This document shows, piece by piece, positions 20,231-31,274 of a stretch of DNA of 64,000 nucleotides. Every line of letters begins with the position of its first letter. Positions within the stretch are counted from its first letter, which is position 1. The notes beneath the pieces were generated by a model, which saw nothing but the letters and a program-made list of their open reading frames with translations, did not search any database and was not told the DNA's origin. Made by a program: the position numbers and the translations under genes. The DNA is from Fundidesulfovibrio putealis DSM 16056 (GTDB lineage: Bacteria > Desulfobacterota > Desulfovibrionia > Desulfovibrionales > Desulfovibrionaceae), in assembly GCF_000429325.1 (NCBI RefSeq), contig NZ_AUBQ01000005.1, positions 124,001 to 188,000 on the forward strand, in the 5' to 3' direction.

Positions 20231-20261
20231 TTTTTGAAAAACATGAAATGTTTTTCAAAAA
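20231..20261. repeat. Perfect AT-rich inverted repeat after glnB
   Basis: TTTTTGAAAAACAT (20231-20244) and its exact reverse complement (20248-20261) flank a three-base loop GAA. It begins seven bases after the glnB stop. The low GC makes it a modest hairpin. Confidence 0.75.
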
Positions 20262-20365
20262 TAAATTAAATGGTTCTCTTGGTTTAGGTTTGAAAATCGT
20301 GTGAAGTTGCTTTGGTAGCCACGCACTAAGCCTTCCCTTCATTATAAGAAGAAAGCAAACGCCGG

Positions 20366-20396
20366 GGGCGTCGCACATGCGACGCCCTCTTTCTTT
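20366..20396 (+). terminator. Terminator between glnB and marC
   Basis: A 10-bp perfect stem GGGCGTCGCA / TGCGACGCCC (20366-20375 and 20378-20387) is followed by TCTTTCTTT. It likely ends the amtB-glnB transcript. Confidence 0.75.
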
Positions 20397-20443
20397 GCGC
20401 GCCGTGTGTTTGCTTGCGATGCCGATTGCGCTAGACTGCCCCC

Positions 20444-21043
20444 ATGACGCTTGCATCCGCCATCATCCTGCTGATTCTGGTCATGGACCCCCTGGGGAAC
20501 ATCCCGTTCTTCGTCTCGGTGCTGAAAAAAGTGCCGCGGGAGCGAAAGCGCCGGGTGATCGCGCGCGAGCTGGTCATCGCGCTGTGCGTGCTGGTATTCT
20601 TCCTGTTTCTCGGGCCGCAGCTCCTGAAACTGTTGGGCATCTCCGGGCCGTCGCTCAGCATCGCCGGGGGCATCGTGCTGTTGCTCATCGCCATCAAGAT
20701 GGTCTTCCCCAGCCACGACGACCTAGTGGAGGAGGAGCACGCCGAGCCTCTGGTGGTGCCGCTCGCGATCCCCTACGTGGCCGGGCCGTCGTCCCTGGCC
20801 ACGGTGATGCTCATGGCCAGCGGCGAGCCCTCGCGCTGGGCGGACTGGCTTCTGGCGCTGGTCTGCGCCTGGCTGGCCACCGGGCTGGTGCTGCTCTTGT
20901 CAGTGGAGCTTGAGAAGCTCTTGGGCAAGCGCGGCATGGTCGCCCTGGAGCGGCTCATGGGCATGATATTGACCGCCATCGCCGTGGAGATGGCCCTGAC
21001 CGGCGTGGCCGACTTTCTGGCCGCCCACGCGGCGGGGAAGTAG
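20444..21043 (+). CDS. MarC-family integral membrane protein
   Basis: A 199-residue MarC/UPF0056 protein with about six membrane spans. MDPLGNIPFFVSVLKKVP near the N-terminus and PLAIPYVAGPSSLATVMLMA in the middle are family signatures, and GMVALERLMGMILTAIAVEM marks the last span. The family's transport role is unproven; a link to multiple antibiotic resistance was withdrawn in E. coli. It stands alone behind a terminator and before a repeat-rich gap. Confidence 0.88.
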   Translation: MTLASAIILLILVMDPLGNIPFFVSVLKKVPRERKRRVIARELVIALCVLVFFLFLGPQLLKLLGISGPSLSIAGGIVLLLIAIKMVFPSHDDLVEEEHAEPLVVPLAIPYVAGPSSLATVMLMASGEPSRWADWLLALVCAWLATGLVLLLSVELEKLLGKRGMVALERLMGMILTAIAVEMALTGVADFLAAHAAGK

Positions 21044-21104
21044 GGGGAGGCGGGAATGGCTGAGACCGAAAGCTGCATTGCGGGCAGGGAAAGGGCAGAG
21101 AGGC

Positions 21105-21184
21105 GATAGGGCGAGGGGAAGCGGCAGGAAGAAGGAAGGGTGTCGATAGGGCAAGGGGAGACGGCAGGGAGAGGGAAAGGTGTC
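21105..21184. repeat. Two tandem copies of a 40-bp purine-rich repeat
   Basis: GATAGGGCGAGGGGAAGCGG... (21105-21144) is followed head to tail by a second 40-base unit (21145-21184) that matches at most positions, both ending GTGTC. The G+A-rich strand is the plus strand. A shorter related purine run lies just before it. This lies in the 337-base gap 21044-21380, which has no gene. Confidence 0.7.
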
Positions 21185-21191
21185 GGAAGAA

Positions 21192-21230
21192 GGCCTCCGG
21201 CGGCCAAAGGGGCGAGCCCCTTTGGAAACC
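21192..21230. repeat. REP-like hairpin repeat
   Basis: Two adjacent hairpins, GGCC-TCCGGC-GGCC (21192-21205) and CCAAAGGGG-CGAG-CCCCTTTGG (21204-21225), then AAACCC. This layout matches intergenic hairpin repeats I recall from Desulfovibrio genomes. It may also end transcription between marC and ribF. Confidence 0.6.
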
Positions 21231-21380
21231 CGTATAGGTCTGCGTTTCCAGGCTGTGTTGGTGCTGGAGCGGTCTCTTTTGGGCCTGGAACGCTGGAACG
21301 CTGGAATGCTGGGACGATGTTCAGGATGCGGGTGATTGCGGGGGCGGGCTCGTGAACGTGCGCGTCCCGAAGTCGCAGCG

Positions 21381-22322
21381 CTACAGCCCGGCTTCCGGCT
21401 CTTCCAGGATGCGCCGGGCCAGGGCCGCATCCTCGGTGATGCGCGCCTTGAGCTCCTCGATGCCCGAAAACTTCTTCTCGCTGCGCAGTCGCTGCACGAA
21501 GTGCAGGTCCACGGATTTGCCGTAAAGGTCCCCGCAGTAGTCGAAGATGTGGGCCTCCAGGCTCAGGTGGTCGCCGCCGAAGGTGGGGTTGGTGCCGATG
21601 TTGGCCACCCCCGCCCAGGTCTGCTCGCCCTTGGAGAGCCATACTGCGTATACGCCGGATTTGGGCAGCAGCTGATCGCGCGCGTCCACGTTGGCCGTGG
21701 GGAAGCCCAGAAGTTTGCCGCCCCGGTCCGCGCCGTGAATAACCTCGCCGCGCACCTTGTGGAAGCGGCCCAAAAGCGGCTTAACGTCCCATACGTCGCC
21801 AGAAAGCAGCATGTCCCGGATGCGCGTGGAGCTCACCACCGCGTCTTCCACCATCACCGGGCCCAGGCGTTCCAGCAGAAATCCCATGCTGCGGCCAAGC
21901 TTGCCCAGGGTGGCGTAGTCGCCGCTGCGCCCTTTCCCGAAGGCCCAGTCGTGGCCGATGATAAGCTCCTTCATGCCCAGGTCGCGCACCAGGCAGTCGC
22001 GCACGAACTCCTCCGGCTCCAGCGCCGCGAAGGCGCGGGTGAAGGGCAACACCAGACAGGCCTCGATGCCGCACTCGGCGATCAGCTCAAGCTTCACGTC
22101 AGGGGTGGTCAGGCGCGGGGGGGCCTCCTTGCCGAGCAGCACCCGGCGCGGATGCGGCTCGAAGGTGACGGCCAGGCTGACCGCGTTCAGGACCTTGGCG
22201 CGTTCGCGCACGCGGTGCAGGAGCTTCTGGTGGGCCAGGTGCACGCCGTCGAAGTTGCCGATGGTCAGGCAGGAGCTGGTCAGGACGCCTTCGAGGTCGT
22301 CGAATGTACGGGCTACGATCAT
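21381..22322 (-). CDS. ribF: Bifunctional riboflavin kinase/FAD synthetase
   Basis: A 313-residue RibF that phosphorylates riboflavin to FMN and adenylates it to FAD. The N-terminal nucleotidyltransferase domain has LTIGNFDGVHLAHQKLL and IIGHDWAFGKGRSGD, and VVSSTRIRDML is the ISSTxIR-type motif. The C-terminal kinase domain has LGFPTANVD and GVYAVWLS, then EAHIFDYCGDLYG. Length and order of domains are standard. It reads away from the tRNA-Leu gene on the other strand. Confidence 0.96.
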   Translation of the reverse strand: MIVARTFDDLEGVLTSSCLTIGNFDGVHLAHQKLLHRVRERAKVLNAVSLAVTFEPHPRRVLLGKEAPPRLTTPDVKLELIAECGIEACLVLPFTRAFAALEPEEFVRDCLVRDLGMKELIIGHDWAFGKGRSGDYATLGKLGRSMGFLLERLGPVMVEDAVVSSTRIRDMLLSGDVWDVKPLLGRFHKVRGEVIHGADRGGKLLGFPTANVDARDQLLPKSGVYAVWLSKGEQTWAGVANIGTNPTFGGDHLSLEAHIFDYCGDLYGKSVDLHFVQRLRSEKKFSGIEELKARITEDAALARRILEEPEAGL

Positions 22323-22417
22323 GGTTTTTCCGGTGGGCCGAAGGGGCGGGGGACACGCTACAGCAAAGAGCCGGAGGGTTCAACTCCGGAAAATTTTCAG
22401 GAAACTGAAAAAAGTGC

Positions 22418-22446
22418 TTGCCAAGCGACGAGGTTGAGTCTAGATA
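22418..22446 (+). promoter_or_regulatory. Sigma-70-type promoter of tRNA-Leu
   Basis: TTGCCA (22418-22423) and TAGATA (22441-22446) are spaced 17 bases apart, about 20 bases before the tRNA 5' end, and a short pyrimidine/GC stretch follows. Confidence 0.65.
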
Positions 22447-22464
22447 CGACTCTCCCGACGACGT

Positions 22465-22551
22465 GCCGAAGTGGTGGAATTGGTAGACACGCTAGGTTCA
22501 GGGTCTAGTGGGGGCAACTCCGTGGAGGTTCGAGTCCTCTCTTCGGCACCA
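22465..22551 (+). tRNA. tRNA-Leu(CAG)
   Basis: An 87-base class II tRNA. The acceptor arms GCCGAAG and CTTCGGC pair perfectly, followed by A and an encoded CCA. The anticodon loop TTCAGGG, closed by CTAGG/TCTAG, gives anticodon CAG, and a long variable arm (GGGGGCAACTCC region) is as expected for tRNA-Leu. The T loop reads TTCGAGT. Confidence 0.95.
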
Positions 22552-22955
22552 TCGACAGCAACAGGCTGGGCAGAAATGCCCGGCCTTTCTGCTTTTATAA
22601 AGACTGGATTTCTCACAACTCCTGCCAGTACAGTCCGTTTAGGTCCGGGGAGACGGATCACTGTCCCGCAATTCCACACAGGGCCTCCTTTTCAGGGTAA
22701 CTGCACCGGCTTTGTTCCTCCGGCGTTCACCCGAGAGCCCTCATGGGCGGGAGGTTCCGTGCCGACAGGAATCTCCCTTCCGTGCCGCAGCCGGCCGCGG
22801 CGCGAATCTTCCGGACAAGTCAACTGACCTGCCCGGTCGGCCCGATGCAGTAATGGGCCTCGAAAACAATCTGGACCAAAACGTCTTGCTGTCGTATTCC
22901 TTATAGAACGATTCGGCGGATGAATGCGGTCTTTTAGCACCCCCGACAGGCTGTT
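22552..22955. other. 404-base interval without a gene after tRNA-Leu
   Basis: It opens with the tRNA terminator (22564-22588). The rest shows no ORF with a ribosome site, no tRNA and no repeat that I can support. A short AT-rich stretch just before 22956 may hold the promoter of the substrate-binding protein gene. Confidence 0.6.
22564..22588 (+). terminator. Terminator of tRNA-Leu
   Basis: GGCTGGGCA / TGCCCGGCC (22564-22572 and 22577-22585, one G-T pair, GAAA loop) then TTTCTGCTTTT. Confidence 0.8.
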
Positions 22956-23945
22956 ATGATCAAGAAAGTTGTCAGTCTTTTCGTTGTTTGCTCCGCACTG
23001 GCAGTTGCCTGGTTTCTTGTGCGGGATGACAGCCCGCGCGTGCGCGTGGTCGGAATCGTGCTGTTCACCACCAACAACGTGGAAACCGTGGACGGTTTCA
23101 AGGAAGGCATGGCCGCTCTGGGTTGGGTGGAAGGGGTTTCCGTGCGCTACGTATACCCCGAAGCCGCCTCTGACGCCCGGACGCTCGCCGAGAACGTGCG
23201 CGAGGTGCTGGCAGCCAAGCCGGACCTGCTGTTCGCGTCGCCTACCCCCGCTGCCATGGCCTCCCGGAAGGCAGCCGCCCCGCTTGGGATTCCCGTCATC
23301 TTCGCTCCAGTGAACAATCCCGTCGCGGCGGGACTTGTGGAGAATCTTGCACGGCCCGAGGCCAACGTCACCGGAGTCGGCCTGGCCCCGAGCGAGGGGC
23401 GCAGGCTCCAGTCGCTCGTCTCGCTGCGCCCCGGCATGCGCGTCGTCTCCGTGCCCTACAATCCCGCCGACGTGAGCGCCCAGGCCTCCCTGGAACAGCT
23501 CGGGCGGTGTTCGAAGGAACTGGGGGTGAGCATCAAGCCGGTCCCCATGCGGGAGCACGACACGCCCGAGGACCTGGATACGATCATCCCCGCGGATGCG
23601 GACGCCGTGTTCCTTCCCCGCGACGCCATGGTCATGTCGCACTACAAGACCTTCAACGACCTGGCCGTGCGCCGCCGCATCCCCATGTCCACGCCCCGGC
23701 TGGACCAGGTGGAGGACGGCGTGCTGACCGGCTACGGCTTCATCGGCAGGGAGATAGGCAGGCAGTCCGCGTCCATGGCGCATCAGGTGCTCATGGGCAC
23801 GAATGTGTCCAACGTGCCCGTGGAGACCGCGCGGGATTTCCTGTTTTTGAACCTGGGCACGGCGCAGGCAATAGGCCTTGACGTTCCGGACTCGATACTG
23901 CGGCAGACGCACTACGTGTTCAGGCCGGAGGAGCCGCAGCAATGA
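22956..23945 (+). CDS. ABC-type substrate-binding protein (PF04392-like)
   Basis: A 329-residue periplasmic binding protein, anchored or secreted by an N-terminal hydrophobic segment (residues 5-21). VVGIVLFTTNNVETVDGFKEGMAALGW followed by PDLLFASPTPAAMASRKAA and GIPVIFAPVNNPVAAGLVENLARPEANVTGV is the pattern of the TrpX/YnjB-like ABC substrate-binding family. No permease or ATPase gene follows. Instead its stop overlaps the ATG of a sensor kinase by four bases, so it probably delivers ligand information to that kinase rather than to a transporter. Ligand unknown. Confidence 0.82.
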   Translation: MIKKVVSLFVVCSALAVAWFLVRDDSPRVRVVGIVLFTTNNVETVDGFKEGMAALGWVEGVSVRYVYPEAASDARTLAENVREVLAAKPDLLFASPTPAAMASRKAAAPLGIPVIFAPVNNPVAAGLVENLARPEANVTGVGLAPSEGRRLQSLVSLRPGMRVVSVPYNPADVSAQASLEQLGRCSKELGVSIKPVPMREHDTPEDLDTIIPADADAVFLPRDAMVMSHYKTFNDLAVRRRIPMSTPRLDQVEDGVLTGYGFIGREIGRQSASMAHQVLMGTNVSNVPVETARDFLFLNLGTAQAIGLDVPDSILRQTHYVFRPEEPQQ

Positions 23946-26197
23946 ACCGGCTGGGATCGCTCCTGTTCATCATGCTCCTTGGGGTCGCGGTGGCCCCCAT
24001 GCTGGCCCTGGGCCTGCTTCTGGGCTGGAAGGGGTATGCGAACCAGCTGGAGAACGAGCATCGGTACGCATCCAGTCTGGCGGCGGACGCCGGATCGCGC
24101 CTCACCCGCGAGATGGGCCGGGTAGCCCAGGACGCCCTCTCCCTGGGGCGCTTCCGTGACCTCTTCGCCTTGACGCCCGCCGAGATGGCCGACAACCTCA
24201 TGGAATTCCTGGCCTTCGAGTCGGCAATTCGGGAGGTTGCCCTGCTCGACGCGCAGGGAATGCAGCTCGCCAGGGCCGGGGCTTTCAAGGCCCACTCGCT
24301 CCAGGAGCGCCGCGATTATTCCGCAAACAAGAGCTTCCAGGACGCCGTATCCAGCGCCGTCCCCATGTTCTCGCTGGCGCGGGTGGACCCGGACGTCAAC
24401 GAGCCGCTCATGGACTTGTTCGTGCCGTTCGTTGATCCCCGCTCGGGAAAGGTCCAGGGCGTGGCGGCATGCACGCTCAAGCTCTCCCTGCTGCACGATC
24501 TGACCCGGGAGCTCTCCGTGCTCCCGCACCAGCAGGTGCTGATCACGTCGGGCGGCCGCGTGGTGGCGGCGCCCAACATGGGCACCGTGCTGGCCGGGAT
24601 CACCTACGCCCCGGTCAACGCTCCAGGCATTCAGTTCGGTCCTCAGGGGGGCAAGGTTGTGACGGGCTCCTATTCCACCGAGATCGGCGGGCAAGACTTC
24701 ACCGCCGTGGCGGTGCTGGATGCAGAGCACGCCATGAAGCCGTATTTTCATTCCGTGGGGATTTATCTCCTGGTGTTTTCAGGCGGCCTGCTGCTGGCGG
24801 CGGCGACGGCTTATGCGGCCAGGCAGCGTCTGATGGCACCCCTGGCCATGCTCACCGACACGGCCCGCGCCATCCGCAACGGCGACCTGTCTGCCAGGGC
24901 GCGGGGCGAAGGGCTCTACGAGACGCAGCAGCTGGCGGATAGCTTCAACGACATGACCTCGCGGCTGGTGGGGTCGCTCCAGAAGCTGAGCGATGAAGCG
25001 GCCAGCCGCGAGGCCGCCCAGGCCGCCCTGAGGGAAAGCCAGGAGCGCCTCGACCTTGCCCTGGCGGCGGTGAGCGACGGTCTCTGGGACTGGCAGGTGG
25101 AGTCCGGGCTCACCTACTTCAGCGCCCGCTGGTTCAGCATGCTTGGCTACGAGCCAGGAGAACTCCCCTCCCACTACGAGACCTGGCGCTCCCTGCTGCA
25201 CCCTCAGGATGTGGTCCGCGCGCAGGACACTGTGCGCAGCCACATGCAAAGCGGCGTCGGGTTCGAAATGGAAGTGCGCATGCACTGCAAGGACGGCAGC
25301 TGGAAATGGGTTCTGAGCCGGGGGCGGGTGGTGGCGTGGGGGCCTGACGGCGAACCCTTGCGCGTGGTGGGCACGCACACGGACATCACCGAGCGCAGGC
25401 ACATGCTGGACATGATGGTCCAGTCCGAGAAGATGCTCTCGGTCGGGGGCCTCGCGGCGGGGATGGCCCACGAGATCAACAACCCGCTGAGCGGCATCAT
25501 CCAGAGCGCCCAGGTGGTCCTGTCGCGCCTCGCGTCCGACTCCCGGGCCAACCGGGAGGCCGCCCTGGCGTCCGGCTGCACGCTCGAGGCCCTGCGCGAG
25601 TTCGCCAAGAGGCGCGACATCAAGGGGATGGTCGAGTCCATGCGCGATTCCGCGGTCCGGGCCGCTCGCATCGTGGGGGACATGCTGGAATTCAGCCGCA
25701 AAAGCACCTCGGAAGAGGTCCTGGTGGACGTAAACACCCTGCTGGACAAAAGCGTGGAGCTCTCCTCCGCCGACTATGACCTGAAGAAGAAATACGATTT
25801 CCGCCACATCGCCATTGTGCGCGACTACGCCAGGGACCTGCCCCAGGTGCGCTGCTCCGCGCCGCAGATAGAGCAGGTGCTGGTCAATCTTCTTCGCAAT
25901 GCGGCCCAGGCCCTCTCCGTGGGAACGTGCGACGGCGCGCCTCCCAGGATCATGCTGCGCACGAGCTTTTGCGACGGCCACGTCTGCATCGGCGTCCAGG
26001 ACAACGGCCCCGGCATTCCGGAGGAACAGCGTGGACGAATCTTCGAGCCGTTCTTCACCACAAAGCCCGTGGGCGAGGGGACGGGGCTCGGGCTGTCGGT
26101 GTCCTACTTCATCGTGGCCAACAACCATCAGGGAGCCTTCGAGCTGGAGACGCCCCCGGAAGGCGGCACGCGCTTCGTGGTGAAGCTCCCGGCCTGA
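23942..26197 (+). CDS. Sensor histidine kinase, dCache-HAMP-PAS-HisKA-HATPase
   Basis: A 751-residue inner-membrane sensor kinase. One span at residues 7-29 and a second near 265-285 flank a periplasmic dCache-like domain. A HAMP linker follows, then a PAS domain (about 370-490: LDLALAAVSDGLWDW ... TDITERR). The HisKA site is GMAHEINNPLSG with His510, and the ATPase domain ends with DNGPGIPEEQ, FFTTKPVGEGTGLGLS. There is no receiver domain, and no response-regulator gene is adjacent. The coupled substrate-binding protein upstream may bind the signal in the periplasm. Confidence 0.88.
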   Translation: MNRLGSLLFIMLLGVAVAPMLALGLLLGWKGYANQLENEHRYASSLAADAGSRLTREMGRVAQDALSLGRFRDLFALTPAEMADNLMEFLAFESAIREVALLDAQGMQLARAGAFKAHSLQERRDYSANKSFQDAVSSAVPMFSLARVDPDVNEPLMDLFVPFVDPRSGKVQGVAACTLKLSLLHDLTRELSVLPHQQVLITSGGRVVAAPNMGTVLAGITYAPVNAPGIQFGPQGGKVVTGSYSTEIGGQDFTAVAVLDAEHAMKPYFHSVGIYLLVFSGGLLLAAATAYAARQRLMAPLAMLTDTARAIRNGDLSARARGEGLYETQQLADSFNDMTSRLVGSLQKLSDEAASREAAQAALRESQERLDLALAAVSDGLWDWQVESGLTYFSARWFSMLGYEPGELPSHYETWRSLLHPQDVVRAQDTVRSHMQSGVGFEMEVRMHCKDGSWKWVLSRGRVVAWGPDGEPLRVVGTHTDITERRHMLDMMVQSEKMLSVGGLAAGMAHEINNPLSGIIQSAQVVLSRLASDSRANREAALASGCTLEALREFAKRRDIKGMVESMRDSAVRAARIVGDMLEFSRKSTSEEVLVDVNTLLDKSVELSSADYDLKKKYDFRHIAIVRDYARDLPQVRCSAPQIEQVLVNLLRNAAQALSVGTCDGAPPRIMLRTSFCDGHVCIGVQDNGPGIPEEQRGRIFEPFFTTKPVGEGTGLGLSVSYFIVANNHQGAFELETPPEGGTRFVVKLPA

Positions 26198-26658
26198 CGC
26201 GCAGAGCATCCGGACCAGCGTTTCTTCCGGTGTCCCGCCCGATGATGTCGGCGGGCTCTTTCATCGTGAATCAGCCGCAGCGCAAACGGCGCTTCTTCCC
26301 ATCGCGCTCCCGCAGCCAAGTCCATCCCAGGCTGATCAGCCCACATCCGTGGCTCGTCCATGCAAAAGCATGCGCTTGCGCGCGTACTCCAAAGCGCCAG
26401 GTGTTTGTGTTGTGTCTAGAATGGCATAAATGACTGAATCATTTCTTTACATTGGGAAGTTCTTACTGTCGATTTACTTGACATAAATCTGTTTGCTGCC
26501 CCAAGGCCGGATCTTAAGTATCAGATATTCAGGTTATTTCCCGTTTCTACATTTGGTATGCCTATTGCTTGGGAGGGTGATCGGCTATGGCGGGGCTTGG
26601 CGTGTACGCCCCTCTCAAGGGAAGCGACGGGCGAGATGCCCAACTCCGGAGGCAGAGA
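26198..26658. other. 461-base intergenic region upstream of the PEP-CTERM gene
   Basis: It holds no gene. The left half shows the small hairpin GCAAAAGCATGCGCTTGC-like element near 26360. The right half is AT-rich up to the sigma-54-type promoter at 26554-26568, and from about 26580 a GC-rich leader that can fold (GGGGC/GCCCC and GGGC/GCCC stems) runs to the ribosome site. I recognise no known riboswitch. Confidence 0.55.
26553..26569 (+). promoter_or_regulatory. Sigma-54-type promoter of the PEP-CTERM gene
   Basis: TTGGTATG-CCTA-TTGCT matches YTGGCAYG-N4-TTGCW with one change. The invariant GG (26555-26556) and GC (26567-26568) are exactly 10 bases apart. The expected transcript start near 26580 leaves a leader of about 80 bases. 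Confidence 0.65.
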
Positions 26659-27564
26659 ATGAAAAGAGCGAAATTGATACTGGTGGCGTGCGCGTTGGTC
26701 TGTTCCTTGAACATCGCGACTTATGCCCGGGCGGTCGTCCTTCCTAATCCGGAAGTCTACGCGATAAGCAACGACATGCTCTATACGTATTCGGCCCAGA
26801 TCCTGACCGCCCTCGGCTACCAGGGCTTCGACTACTCAACAGGCAGCGGTACACAGGATATCGCCATCTTCACTTTCAACAACGCCCTCAACAATCACAA
26901 CCTGAACGCCGGATTCCCCGTTCCGTTCCAGATCCCCAACGGCAACCCCTCCGCGTGGTCCGGAACCTGGGGTGACGGAAGCGGCACAAACGCTCCGATC
27001 CTTGTGGACACCCTGCGGGATTATCTGCACAGCACGTTCGGGTCCAATATTAACATTCCGGTCTTCGTGTTCGACTTCAACAACAATACCGACCTGTTCA
27101 TCACCGGCCAGGCCAGGATCTGGGACGGAGCCCCCGGCGGACAGAGCAGCACGATGATCGCGCAGTTCTCCATGGACAACACCAATCTGGTGGTGCCCGG
27201 CGCTTCGCCGCTTCCCGGAAACAACGCCTACGACCCGACTTCCTTCGTGACGGTTTCAACGGAAGTGCAGTTCCCCTATAGCGGCACTCCCATCATTGGG
27301 CCTATTCCTTCCAGCAACGGCAGCGGAAAGGCCGACTTCTTCGCCTACTCCCCGGCCATGGACCTGACCCTGTACGATAACCAGGGCTACTACATCGACT
27401 TCTTCTTCAACGTGGCTGGCAACACCGGCGGCGGCGAGGAGCTCTTCATCTCCGGCCGGGTCTCGACCGTTTCGGCTGTCCCCGAACCCGCGACCATGCT
27501 GCTCATGGGCCTGGGCCTGGCCGGAGTGGCCGTGGCCAGGCGGCGGATGCGCAAGCCGCAATAG
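26659..27564 (+). CDS. PEP-CTERM sorting-domain protein
   Basis: A 301-residue secreted protein. A signal peptide (residues 1-26, ending YARA) leads to an Asn/Gly/Thr-rich beta-type domain, and the C-terminus reads VPEPATMLLMGLGLAGVAVARRR, a textbook PEP-CTERM signal: Pro-Glu-Pro, one membrane span, then a basic cluster. In species with exosortase (EpsH/XrtA) such proteins are cleaved at the tripartite signal and join the extracellular polysaccharide matrix. ATG 26659 follows GGAGG by six bases; longer in-frame starts lack a signal peptide at the end. The exosortase itself is not in this window. Confidence 0.9.
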   Translation: MKRAKLILVACALVCSLNIATYARAVVLPNPEVYAISNDMLYTYSAQILTALGYQGFDYSTGSGTQDIAIFTFNNALNNHNLNAGFPVPFQIPNGNPSAWSGTWGDGSGTNAPILVDTLRDYLHSTFGSNINIPVFVFDFNNNTDLFITGQARIWDGAPGGQSSTMIAQFSMDNTNLVVPGASPLPGNNAYDPTSFVTVSTEVQFPYSGTPIIGPIPSSNGSGKADFFAYSPAMDLTLYDNQGYYIDFFFNVAGNTGGGEELFISGRVSTVSAVPEPATMLLMGLGLAGVAVARRRMRKPQ

Positions 27565-27786
27565 CTTTCTGAAAGGACCTCTCCAACAGCCGGGGACACC
27601 CACAGGTGCTCCCCGGCTTTGCGTTTGCATGGCCGACGGCTTGTGTCGCGCCTGAACCCGCCCCGCATACAGTCCCTCTGGACGGACGCGCCTCTCTTCA
27701 GTACGTTGGACGGCACACCAGCATGCCTTCCCCGGACGGTCGCAGCCCGGCGACGGCAGCCCCTTTCCCCAGGAGCAGCATACCCC

Positions 27787-31239
<3,453 letters not shown>

Positions 31240-31274
31240 CGCGGCGCGGGCGATGCACTAAGAACCCTCTCGCC

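Noticed and set aside
26580-26658. A known riboswitch (cyclic di-GMP or other) in the PEP-CTERM leader
   Set aside because: The conserved cores of the classes I know are absent; the leader only has small generic hairpins.
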